Below are positions 1 to 5,497 of a stretch of 8,462 nt of DNA, one piece after another. Each line of letters starts with the position of its first letter. Positions within the stretch are counted from its first letter, which is position 1. The notes below the pieces were generated by a model, which saw only the letters and a program-made list of their open reading frames with translations, had not been told where the DNA came from and did no database searches. Both the position numbers and the translations under genes were made by a program. This DNA is from Candidatus Odyssella thessalonicensis (lineage in GTDB: Bacteria > Pseudomonadota > Alphaproteobacteria > Bin65), in NCBI GenBank assembly GCA_005240015.1, contig SBBV01000002.1, positions 1 to 8,462 on the forward strand, written 5' to 3'.

Positions 1-23
1 ATGGGCTCTCGGCCCAACGACTG

Positions 24-57
24 GAGCCGGATGAATCGAGAGATTCACGTCCGGTTC
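24..57 (+). ncRNA. Group II intron domain V catalytic hairpin
   Basis: This is a 34-nt hairpin with the exact domain V layout: an 8-bp lower stem (24-31/50-57) carrying the AGC catalytic triad with its G-U wobble, a 6-bp upper stem (32-37/42-47), a GNRA tetraloop GAGA (38-41) and the conserved two-base CG bulge (48-49) on the 3' side. Length and all diagnostic positions agree with the family. Domain V is the active-site element of the ribozyme. Confidence 0.88.
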
Positions 58-60
58 TGG

Positions 61-94
61 GAGAGCGCGAGGGGGTAGCTCCCTCGCGCCACTC
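61..94 (+). ncRNA. Group II intron domain VI hairpin with candidate branch-point A
   Basis: A perfect 9-bp stem (65-73 with 81-89) has a 7-nt loop and is extended outward by GAG/CTC (61-63/92-94) across an internal loop holding A64 opposite C90-A91. In group II introns the lariat branch point is a bulged A near the 3' base of domain VI, so A91 is the candidate. Confidence 0.7.
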
Positions 95-146
95 ACCTGC
101 GTTAGGTCAGAACCGAACAAACCTCGCCATGCAAGGAGCCCAACCC

Positions 147-455
147 ATGTCCATCCTGAAGACGCTCGCCGCCGCCGCGGCGCTTGCCACCGGTCTCGCC
201 GGCGCCGCTCAGGCCGCGCCCGCGTTCAACGCCGCCGTCGGCAATGAAACCACCGCTTCCGACAGCTCCGTGACGCCGGTGCATCACCACGGCTGCTATC
301 CGGTGTATCGCTGGGTCTACACCTATTACGGCTGGCAGCAGGTCTATGCCGGCCAGCGCTGCCCGGCCTACGGCTACTACGGCCATCCCTATGGCGGTCC
401 GCACGGCACGCTGCGCATCCGCACGCCGGGCTTCCGCCTCGGCATCGGCTTCTAG
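147..455 (+). CDS. Small secreted Tyr/Gly/His-rich protein with one Cys pair (gene 1)
   Basis: A 102-residue protein of unknown function. I place the start at the ATG at 147 because AAGGAG (133-138) sits 8 bases before it; the in-frame ATG at 129 lies upstream of that ribosome binding site. Residues 1-24 form a Sec signal peptide with a likely cut at the AQA-A site. The mature part has a polar, Ser/Thr-rich N-terminus, a His triplet (46-48), then Cys50 and Cys72 enclosing a 21-residue segment rich in Tyr and Trp, then a Gly/Tyr tail ending L-G-I-G-F. The Cys-to-Cys spacing and Trp/Gly positions match gene 2 exactly and gene 3 with one insertion, so the three are paralogues. Export and a disulfide between the two Cys are inferred. 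It directly follows the end of a group II intron, which may have affected its promoter. Confidence 0.85.
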   Translation: MSILKTLAAAAALATGLAGAAQAAPAFNAAVGNETTASDSSVTPVHHHGCYPVYRWVYTYYGWQQVYAGQRCPAYGYYGHPYGGPHGTLRIRTPGFRLGIGF

Positions 456-484
456 GCCGAACGCAGCCGCCTGAGTTTCCCTAA

Positions 485-520
485 TGCGGCGGCCGCACCC
501 GAAAGGGTTCGGCCGCCGCA
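485..520. terminator. Hairpin terminator after gene 1
   Basis: An 11-bp perfect GC-rich stem (485-495/510-520) is continued inward by ACCC-GAAA-GGGT with a GAAA tetraloop after one C/T mismatch. It starts 29 bases after the stop codon. Only a short T stretch follows (GCGTTTC), so intrinsic termination may be weak; the near-symmetric stem could act in either direction. Confidence 0.6.
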
Positions 521-546
521 CGCGTTTCAGCAAGCTGAACCGGCGA

Positions 547-590
547 TGAATGGCACGGTCAGCCGAAGTTCACTTGTGCTGCGCTAAGCG
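547..590 (+). promoter_or_regulatory. Shared upstream element of gene 2 (TGAAT / GTTCA dyad plus TA hexamer)
   Basis: TGAAT (547-551) and GTTCA (568-572) are inverted half-sites with centres 21 bp apart, i.e. two helical turns. They are followed after 12 bases by TAAGCG (585-590), 53 bases before the start codon. The same spacing recurs upstream of genes 3, 4 and 6. Promoter or operator function is inferred; I cannot assign the sites to a named regulator or sigma factor. Confidence 0.5.
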
Positions 591-643
591 CATTTTCGTC
601 ACGAATCGCTTTCGTGATCCCGCAAGAAGGAAGGAGTTCGCTC

Positions 644-940
644 ATGACAAGATTGCGTAGTCTCGCCGTTGCCGGGGCGCTCGCAGCGGCCCTGGTCACG
701 GCGGGAGCGGCCGAGGCGGCGCCGGCCAATGCCGGCAACGTCGAGCCGCCGGCCGCCACCGAAGGCGAGGCGGCAACGCCCGTTTATCACTGGCGCCGGC
801 ACTGCTGGCCGGTGCGGCGCTGGGTGTGGACGCATTGGGGCTGGCGCTATCGCTACGTCGGCCACCGCTGCCACCGCCACCATTATTACCGGCCCTATTA
901 CCGACCCTACTATTATCACCCGCACTATCATTACTACTGA
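644..940 (+). CDS. Small secreted His/Tyr/Arg-rich protein with one Cys pair (gene 2)
   Basis: A 98-residue protein of unknown function, paralogue of genes 1 and 3. The ATG at 644 is chosen because GGAAGGAG (629-636) lies 7 bases upstream; the earlier in-frame ATG at 614 has no such site and would put a polar stretch before the signal peptide. Residues 1-26 are a signal peptide with a probable cut at AEA-A. After an acidic, Pro/Ala-rich linker come Cys54 and Cys76 around a Trp/Arg/Tyr-rich 21-residue loop with the same length and W-V-x-T-x-x-G-W core as gene 1. The last 22 residues contain only His (6), Tyr (10), Arg (3) and Pro (3). That tail could bind metal ions or polyphenols, or crosslink through Tyr; this is inference. 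The gene is a single unit with its own upstream element and terminator. Confidence 0.85.
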   Translation: MTRLRSLAVAGALAAALVTAGAAEAAPANAGNVEPPAATEGEAATPVYHWRRHCWPVRRWVWTHWGWRYRYVGHRCHRHHYYRPYYRPYYYHPHYHYY

Positions 941-996
941 TCGAGCGCGCTCGGGCGCGCCGTTGGGGCGGCGAGCCGGGCGGGGCAGGGGTTTCG

Positions 997-1032
997 AGCG
1001 GCCGAGGCAACGCTTCGGCCGCTTCGTTTTTT
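997..1032 (+). terminator. Rho-independent terminator after gene 2
   Basis: A 9-bp perfect stem AGCGGCCGA/TCGGCCGCT (997-1005/1015-1023) with a 9-nt loop is followed three bases later by a run of six T (1027-1032). This is the clearest intrinsic terminator in the window and serves gene 2. Confidence 0.8.
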
Positions 1033-1103
1033 GGGCACGGCGAAAGCGAAGCACGCTGCGGTGGTGACCGCCATCACAACAGATTGCGTCAATGACGCGC
1101 GGA

Positions 1104-1147
1104 TGAACGAAGCTCTCAGCCTCGGTTCACGGCGCTGCGCGTATAAG
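1104..1147 (+). promoter_or_regulatory. Shared upstream element of gene 3 (TGAAC / GTTCA dyad plus TATAAG)
   Basis: TGAAC (1104-1108) and GTTCA (1125-1129) are inverted half-sites with centres 21 bp apart. After 12 bases comes TATAAG (1142-1147), a good -10 candidate 60 bases before the start codon. The 15 bases CTCAGCCTCGGTTCA (1115-1129) recur identically upstream of gene 4 although the two proteins are not similar beyond both being secreted. Confidence 0.6.
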
Positions 1148-1207
1148 CGTGCGCATCACGGCGCGACCAACCCAACCCACCCACCGTGAACCCGCATGGA
1201 GCCTATG

Positions 1208-1498
1208 ATGAAGACCCTTCGTAATCTCGCCCTCGCCGGCACGTTCGCCGTCGCCGCGCTTTCGAGCGGTGCCGCCAATGCGGCGCCCGTGCCCGCGGTC
1301 GAGCTCGGCGTCCCGGCCGCGACCGAGAGCGCCGTGACCCCGGCGTTCCACTTCGGCGGCCATCACCACGGCCGCCGCCTCTGCCACGTGCCGTTCTTCA
1401 AGCTCGTCCAGTGGTATGGCTATTGGCAGGCGCGCATGATCAAGCGCCGCTGCTACTACTACGGCTATTACGGCTATTACGGCTACATCGGCTTCTAA
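1208..1498 (+). CDS. Small secreted Tyr/Gly-rich protein with one Cys pair (gene 3)
   Basis: A 96-residue protein of unknown function, third member of the gene 1-2 family. In-frame ATGs occur at 1196, 1205 and 1208; I choose 1208 because GGAG (1198-1201) is 6 bases before it and overlaps the first ATG. The signal peptide covers about residues 1-25 (cut at ANA-A). The mature protein has the family's linker ending V-T-P, then H-F-G-G-H-H-H, Cys59 and Cys82 enclosing a 22-residue aromatic/basic loop (one residue longer than in genes 1 and 2), and a tail made of Gly-Tyr-Tyr repeats ending Y-I-G-F. At DNA level the tail is a short 9-base tandem repeat (GGCTATTAC), a likely source of length variation. 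Strong terminator downstream; convergent with the sensor kinase gene. Confidence 0.85.
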   Translation: MKTLRNLALAGTFAVAALSSGAANAAPVPAVELGVPAATESAVTPAFHFGGHHHGRRLCHVPFFKLVQWYGYWQARMIKRRCYYYGYYGYYGYIGF

Positions 1499-1520
1499 TC
1501 GTCGCCGAACGCCTGCGCGG

Positions 1521-1558
1521 AGCGGCCCGAAGCGATGCTTCGGGCCGTTCTCGTTTTT
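1521..1558 (+). terminator. Rho-independent terminator after gene 3
   Basis: An 11-bp perfect stem CGGCCCGAAGC/GCTTCGGGCCG (1523-1533/1537-1547), extended by a G-T and an A-T pair, has a 3-nt loop and is followed by CTCG and five T (1554-1558). Confidence 0.78.
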
Positions 1559-1577
1559 CGCGGGCGTGCCCTCGCCT

Positions 1578-1699
1578 CCCATTCGCTGCATTCGCAGCGA
1601 ATGGGCCAAAGGGAGAGGGAAAGATTTGTGCCGCCATCCTCCTTTTCTCTTCCGCTTGCGGGAGAGAAGGGGCCCATTCGCCGCATCGCGCCGAATGGG
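1578..1699. repeat. REP-like cluster of three hairpins between convergent genes
   Basis: Three consecutive palindromes are seen: CCCATTCGCTGC/GCAGCGAATGGG (1578-1589/1594-1605, 12 bp, 4-nt loop); a pyrimidine/purine hairpin (1645-1655/1658-1668, 11 bp with one wobble, 2-nt loop); and CCCATTCG/CGAATGGG (1673-1680/1692-1699). The outer two share the same arms, so the unit looks like a mosaic intergenic repeat of the kind found in many copies in alphaproteobacterial genomes. Copy number cannot be judged here. It may also act as transcription terminator for the kinase gene, which ends at 1734 on the minus strand. Confidence 0.6.
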
Positions 1700-1733
1700 A
1701 AGTGAGGGCCCGCGGATGCGATGCTCAGCCGCG

Positions 1734-4346
1734 CTATGTCGCCAACTCCCCAAGCGCCTTGAACAGGTCCTCGGGCTGATAGGGCTTGTCGAGGTGGCGG
1801 ACGTCGGGGTCGCGCCGCGATGCGTCGCCGGCCTTGTCGCGGTCGTAGCCGGTCAGGAACACGACCTTCAAGCCGGGCCGGCGGCGGCGCGCTTCGGCCG
1901 CGAGCGCGTGTCCGTTCATCCCTGGCAGGCCGATATCGGTCACCATCAGCGTGATGTCGGGCTGCGCCGCGAGCAGTGCCAGCGCGCGCTCGGCGTCCGC
2001 CGCTGCGCGCACCGCGTAGCCGGCGCTCTCGAGCAGGTCCACGGTCGCCATTCGCACCAGCGCCTCGTCCTCGACATAGAGCACGGCCGGCTTGGCCCGC
2101 GCACCGGCGGCAGGCGCAGCCGCCGCAGACGCCGGCGCGTCGCTCGCCGACGGGGGATCGACCGCGGGCAGCACGAGGCGCACGGTCGTCCCCTGGCCCG
2201 GCGCGCTCTCGATCGCGGCGTCGCCGCCCATCTGCCGCATCGCGCTGTAGACCATGCTCAAGCCGAGCCCGGTGCCCTTGCCGAGTTCCTTGGTGGTGAA
2301 GAACGGCTCGAACGCGCGCGCCTGCACCTCGGGCGGCATGCCGATGCCGGTGTCGCTGACCGCGATGGCGATGCGCCGCGGCCCGAGGCGTCCGGCTTCG
2401 GGGCGCAGATTGGCGGTGGCGATGTGCAGCGTCCCGCCGTCCGGCATCGCGTCGCGCGCATTGACGGCGAGGTTCAGGATCGCGGTCTGCAGCTGGGTCG
2501 GGTCGATCCGCGCCCAGCCGAGATTGGGCGCGAGATCGGTCACGACCGCGATGTTCTCGCTGGCGCTGCGCGCGAACATGGTGGCCGTGGCGCGCACGAT
2601 CTCGTTGACATCGTGCGGCTCGGCCTCGACCGGCTGCTTCCGCGCGAAGACGAGCAGCTGCTGCACCAGCGCAGCGCCGTTGCGCGCCGCCTGCAGCGCG
2701 CGCTCGATGCGCTCCGGCTGCTTGGCGCCGCCGTCTCCTTTGCGCAACAGCTCGAGCGAGTTGGCGATGGCGGTGAGGATGTTGTTGAAGTCGTGCGCGA
2801 TGCCGCCGGTCAGCTGGCCGAGCGCTTCCATCTTCTGCGACTGGTGCAAGGCCTGCTGTGCGTCGGCGAGCGCCGCCTCGGCGCGGCGGCGGTCGGTGAC
2901 GTCCTGCGAGACGCCCATGAGGCGCACGGTTTTGCCGTGCTCGTCGGCGATCGCCTTGCCGGTGCCCTGAAGATGACGGATCTCGCCGTCGGGGCGCACG
3001 ATGCGGCAGTCGATGCGGAAATCCCCGCCGGCGCGAACGGCCTCGTCGACGACGGCGCGCACCGCGGCGCGGTCGTCGGGATGCACGCGGCCGATGAAGT
3101 CTTCGAAGGTGCCTTTGAAGTCGCTCGGCCGGATGCCGAAGATCTCGAGCAGCGTGTCGGACCAGGTCACACGGTTCGCCGCCACATCGCGCACCCAGCT
3201 GCCGAGCCCGGCCAGGCGCTGCGCCTCGACGAGATGCACGCTCTGTTGCCGCAGTTCGGCCTCGGTGCGTGCGCGCTCGGCGAGCGCCGCCTCCAGCGCC
3301 GCCGTGCGCTCGCGCACCACGGCCTCGGAGGCGGTGCGGTCGCGGCGCAGGTGCGCCTCGATCAGGCGCCGCCGCTCCGCGTCGGCGCTCAGCGCCAGGC
3401 TCGGCACCGTGACGCTGATCATGAACGCGAGCAGCAGCAGGAACGAGTCGTTGAGCGTCATCCGCGCGAAGGGCCCGCCGTCGAGCAGCGTTCCGGTGAT
3501 GGCGGCGGCCGAAAGCAGCAGCGCCACTGTCGCCGTGTCGCGCGGACCCCGGCGCAGCGCGGCCCAGAGCAGCGGCAGCACCGCCAGAAAGGCGAGCGCC
3601 CCGCGGTCGGCGGGGCTATCGATCAGCGGGCTGAACGCGATGGCCCCGACGGCGAGCGCCGCGGCATAGGCGAGGCCGCTGGCGCCGAGCTCGACGCGCG
3701 TGAACGCGCGGGGGCCGGCTTGCGCCCACAGCACGACGGCGGGGGTGACCACGAGCGCGCCTGCGACATCGCCGAGCCACCAGGTCTGCCAGATCGAGGC
3801 GAAGGCGCGCCAATCGGCGAAGCCGGCGAGGCTCAGGCTCACGACGCCGATCGTGGCGCTCACCATCGTGCCGGGGCCAAGGCTCAGCAGCGCGAACTTG
3901 CCGACGCGGAGCGGCGTCGCGAACGCATCGCGGCCGCCGGCCCAGCGGGTCAAGAGCCATGCGGTGATCAGCGCTTCGAGCGTGTTGCCGGCGGCGATGG
4001 CGGCCGAGGTGTAGAGGGAGCCGGCGGTGAGCGCATTGGCCACGAACGCGGCGGCGAAGATCGCGGGCCACAGGCGATAGCCCCAGAGCAGCAGCGCCGC
4101 CAGTGCGAAGCCGGTCGGCGGCCAGATCGGGCTGGCGGAAGGGTGGATCGAGGCGAGCGCGAGCCCGGCCTTGGCCAGCGCGAAATAGGCGACGCCGACG
4201 CCGGCCAGGCGCAGGGCGAATTGCAGCGGCCCCACGGCGCCTCCCGCCGGATGGGCGGCATGCAATGCGTCGGATCGGCCGGCATCGGCGAGCGGTGTTT
4301 CAAGCAACGTGCGCTCGCCGCCCGATTGTGGCTCCAAGGGCCCCAC
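1734..4346 (-). CDS. MASE1-PAS hybrid sensor histidine kinase with C-terminal receiver domain
   Basis: An 870-residue inner-membrane sensor of a phosphorelay; the signal is unknown. Domains in order: a MASE1 multi-helix membrane sensor (about 41-320, with S-P-I-W-P-P-T-G-F at 72-80), a coiled linker without HAMP (320-372), one PAS domain with PAC tail (about 375-490), HisKA with phospho-acceptor His518 in G-I-A-H-D-F-N-N, HATPase_c with N box (Asn625, Asn629), G1 (Asp665-Gly669), F box (679-683) and G2 (G-T-G-L-G-L), an Ala/Pro linker (729-752), and a receiver with Glu759/Asp760, phospho-acceptor Asp804, Thr832 and Lys854. All catalytic residues are present, so it should be active. The start is uncertain: GTG at 4346 has a weak ribosome binding site, while an in-frame GTG at 4235 (residue 38, just before the first helix) has a strong one. 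It stands alone, divergent from gene 4; no cognate regulator is in the window. Confidence 0.93.
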   Translation of the reverse strand: MGPLEPQSGGERTLLETPLADAGRSDALHAAHPAGGAVGPLQFALRLAGVGVAYFALAKAGLALASIHPSASPIWPPTGFALAALLLWGYRLWPAIFAAAFVANALTAGSLYTSAAIAAGNTLEALITAWLLTRWAGGRDAFATPLRVGKFALLSLGPGTMVSATIGVVSLSLAGFADWRAFASIWQTWWLGDVAGALVVTPAVVLWAQAGPRAFTRVELGASGLAYAAALAVGAIAFSPLIDSPADRGALAFLAVLPLLWAALRRGPRDTATVALLLSAAAITGTLLDGGPFARMTLNDSFLLLLAFMISVTVPSLALSADAERRRLIEAHLRRDRTASEAVVRERTAALEAALAERARTEAELRQQSVHLVEAQRLAGLGSWVRDVAANRVTWSDTLLEIFGIRPSDFKGTFEDFIGRVHPDDRAAVRAVVDEAVRAGGDFRIDCRIVRPDGEIRHLQGTGKAIADEHGKTVRLMGVSQDVTDRRRAEAALADAQQALHQSQKMEALGQLTGGIAHDFNNILTAIANSLELLRKGDGGAKQPERIERALQAARNGAALVQQLLVFARKQPVEAEPHDVNEIVRATATMFARSASENIAVVTDLAPNLGWARIDPTQLQTAILNLAVNARDAMPDGGTLHIATANLRPEAGRLGPRRIAIAVSDTGIGMPPEVQARAFEPFFTTKELGKGTGLGLSMVYSAMRQMGGDAAIESAPGQGTTVRLVLPAVDPPSASDAPASAAAAPAAGARAKPAVLYVEDEALVRMATVDLLESAGYAVRAAADAERALALLAAQPDITLMVTDIGLPGMNGHALAAEARRRRPGLKVVFLTGYDRDKAGDASRRDPDVRHLDKPYQPEDLFKALGELAT
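4240..4245 (-). promoter_or_regulatory. Ribosome binding site favouring a shorter kinase start
   Basis: On the minus strand GGGAGG (4245-4240) lies 4 bases before an in-frame GTG (4235-4233). Starting there would remove 37 residues that precede the first membrane helix, giving 833 residues, and would place MASE1 at the N-terminus as is usual. The longer GTG start at 4346 has only a weak AGAG-type site. Confidence 0.5.
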
Positions 4347-4431
4347 CGTCTCTGGTGACGGGAACGAGAATACAGGCGAAGCGCGGGATTATGAACTGTC
4401 GCTGTCGCCGCGGCGGCGGCTGAAGCGGGCG

Positions 4432-4475
4432 TGAACCGGCGCCTCAGCCTCGGTTCAGGGCGCATCGTGTAGAAC
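4432..4475 (+). promoter_or_regulatory. Shared upstream element of gene 4 (TGAACC / GGTTCA dyad)
   Basis: TGAACC (4432-4437) and GGTTCA (4452-4457) form a perfect 6+6 inverted repeat separated by 14 bases; 12 bases further is TAGAAC (4470-4475). The stretch 4443-4463 matches 1115-1135 upstream of gene 3 at 20 of 21 bases. It lies between the divergent kinase and gene 4, so a regulator bound here could affect both, but no -10-like hexamer is visible at the equivalent place on the minus strand. Confidence 0.6.
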
Positions 4476-4524
4476 TGCGGCGGAGACGGTCGGAAGGGTC
4501 AACCCAAGCCAAGGAACGTGCCTC

Positions 4525-4833
4525 ATGCTCTCCGCCGTCCGTGCCTCCCTCGCCGCTGCCGCCATTGCCGTGATCGGCCTTGCCGGCGCCGCCTCCGCCG
4601 ACGCCAAGCCGGCGCCGGTCGGGCCCACCAAGCTGATCCTGAAGCTCTGCAAGCCGCACTTCGAGTCGAAGACGCAGTATCTCGGCATCAAGAAGATCGG
4701 CTTCAAATACTATCGCGTCTATCGCATCACGGTCTTCTACGTGAACAAGTTCTGCAAGAAGACGCTCGTCCGCGTGCATTACCGCTACGTGCCGCTGCCC
4801 TGGTTCTTCAAGAAGGCGCCGGCGGGCGTCTGA
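4525..4833 (+). CDS. Small secreted, strongly basic aromatic protein with two Cys (gene 4)
   Basis: A 102-residue protein I do not recognise. The ATG at 4525 has AAGGAA (4511-4516) 8 bases upstream. Residues 1-27 are a signal peptide with cut after A-D-A. The mature 75 residues carry 13 Lys and 4 Arg against a single Glu, plus 14 aromatic residues and two Cys (42 and 77). Alternating aromatic/basic stretches around residues 60-90 suggest beta strands. The high positive charge would suit binding to the outer membrane, lipopolysaccharide, nucleic acid or polyanions, or a membrane-active peptide; none of these is shown. It is not clearly homologous to genes 1-3 or 5-7, but shares its upstream element with genes 2, 3 and 6 and sits in the same run of small exported proteins. 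Confidence 0.82.
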   Translation: MLSAVRASLAAAAIAVIGLAGAASADAKPAPVGPTKLILKLCKPHFESKTQYLGIKKIGFKYYRVYRITVFYVNKFCKKTLVRVHYRYVPLPWFFKKAPAGV

Positions 4834-4848
4834 TCGGCCCCGCAACGA

Positions 4849-4879
4849 CGAAGGGTCCGGCTTCCAGCCGGGCCCTTCG
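4849..4879 (+). terminator. Hairpin terminator after gene 4
   Basis: A 14-bp stem with one G-T wobble (4849-4862/4866-4879) and a 3-nt loop begins 15 bases after the stop codon. No T run follows (GCGTTGG). Its flanks resemble the hairpin after gene 6, both ending in TTCGCG. Confidence 0.65.
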
Positions 4880-5093
4880 CGTTGGCGATCGCCGGGCCGC
4901 CGCGAACGCGCGTGCCGATGGCGCGCCAGCGACGAAGCGGCTGCGAAGAATGCCTCTCACCTACGCACAACAAAGCCGCGCATCTGCCACGAGGCACGGA
5001 CGAACTCCATTGGCCGCTCCCTTGCGAATTCTGTCGTCATGTGACCGGGCGCACTGACCGGATGAGGCGCCGGCCATACCATCGGCATCGGAC
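4880..5093. other. Non-coding stretch between genes 4 and 5
   Basis: Beyond the gene 4 terminator I see no convincing gene. Short open frames here lack a ribosome binding site, a signal peptide or any recognisable domain. The TGAA(C/T)/GTTCA element found before genes 2, 3, 4 and 6 is absent, so gene 5 must use a different promoter, which I cannot locate. Confidence 0.5.
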
Positions 5094-5133
5094 GATCGTC
5101 GCGGGTCATGAAACGAGCAGAGGCTGAACGACC
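5094..5133 (+). promoter_or_regulatory. Leader of gene 5, shared with gene 7
   Basis: GATCGTCGCGG (5094-5104) is followed by exactly 29 bases to the start codon, including GCAGAGG (ribosome binding site) and ending in ACGACC. The same 11-mer, the same 29-base distance and the same two sub-motifs occur before gene 7 (5967-6006). The simplest reading is duplication of the gene with its leader. Confidence 0.55.
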
Positions 5134-5385
5134 ATGAATGCGTTCCGTAAAGTCATCACCGCGATCGCGCTTGTCGCAGCCGCTGGTACAGCCAGCGGCT
5201 CTGCCGTCGCCAAACCAAAGTGCAAATTCGGCAACCCAGGCGTCAAGGTCACCTACAGGTGGATCCACAATGCGAGTGGCGAGAGAGTCGGATGCGAGAG
5301 AACCGCTGTCAGAGTGGATGACAACTGCGACAGGATCACAACTACCGAACGCGTACGGATGAGCGCTTGCCGCAATTTCCTGTGA
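5134..5385 (+). CDS. Small secreted four-Cys protein, paralogue of genes 6 and 7 (gene 5)
   Basis: An 83-residue protein of unknown function. The ATG at 5134 has AGAGG (5119-5123) 10 bases upstream. Signal peptide about 1-26, cut after A-V-A. The mature protein begins K-P-K-C and has Cys at 30, 54, 65 and 79 (23, 10 and 13 residues between). Genes 6 and 7 keep four Cys, the P-K-C start, the 10-residue second gap and a D/E-x-N/D-C context at the third Cys. Two disulfides in the periplasm or outside are likely (inference). Unusual for this genome: five of nine Arg codons are AGA or AGG, and the gene is visibly less GC-rich than the kinase or box genes, which suggests recent acquisition or weak expression selection. 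No terminator hairpin is seen downstream. Confidence 0.83.
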   Translation: MNAFRKVITAIALVAAAGTASGSAVAKPKCKFGNPGVKVTYRWIHNASGERVGCERTAVRVDDNCDRITTTERVRMSACRNFL

Positions 5386-5497
5386 GCTCGCGCCGCGGAG
5401 TCTTTGCAGCCACGCGGTTAACCCATGGTTCAGGCGCGGCATGAAGCGGCATCGAGCCCCGATAGCGTCGGCAACATTCGTCCGGCTGAAGCTTCGC

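Larger units (their letters stand above)
1..96 (+). mobile_element. Group II intron, 3' end (domains V and VI; rest off the left edge)
   Basis: The first ~96 bases read as the 3' end of a bacterial group II intron, a self-splicing ribozyme and retroelement. Seen: a canonical domain V at 24-57, then a domain VI hairpin with 9-bp stem 65-73/81-89, an outer GAG/CTC pairing (61-63/92-94) and an unpaired A at 91 that could be the branch-point adenosine. The A-CTC-AC ending fits the usual intron 3' terminus (AY), which puts the 3' splice site near base 96; this boundary is an estimate. No reverse transcriptase coding sequence is in the window, so a complete intron and a 3' remnant cannot be told apart. 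It is oriented like gene 1, whose start codon lies about 50 bases downstream. Confidence 0.83.

Noticed and set aside
32..58. TGAATC...GGTTCT at 32-58 as a fifth copy of the dyad element
   Set aside because: The bases belong to the domain V stem, the spacing is one base off, and the last base of GTTCA is T; treated as coincidence.
1..78. A short + frame beginning ATG at base 1 and ending at TAG 76-78
   Set aside because: It lies across intron domains V and VI, whose RNA structure explains the sequence fully; it has no ribosome binding site in view.
1578..1699. A CRISPR array or phage attachment site from the repeated CCCATTCG arms
   Set aside because: Only inverted arms in hairpins, no regular direct repeats with spacers and no integrase or tRNA nearby.
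1127..1753. A 208-codon minus-strand frame over gene 3 and the REP-like region
   Set aside because: It runs through the terminator and palindromes and is antisense to gene 3, which has a clear signal peptide and ribosome binding site.
1566..4358. A 930-codon open frame on the + strand opposite the sensor kinase
   Set aside because: It is an antisense shadow of GC-rich coding DNA: the minus strand shows a complete MASE1-PAS-HisKA-HATPase-REC protein with all motifs, while the + frame is Arg/Gly/Ala-rich with no domain.
4882..5127. An 81-codon + frame between genes 4 and 5 with several Cys
   Set aside because: No ribosome binding site, no signal peptide, and it overlaps the leader of gene 5; composition is that of random GC-rich frames.
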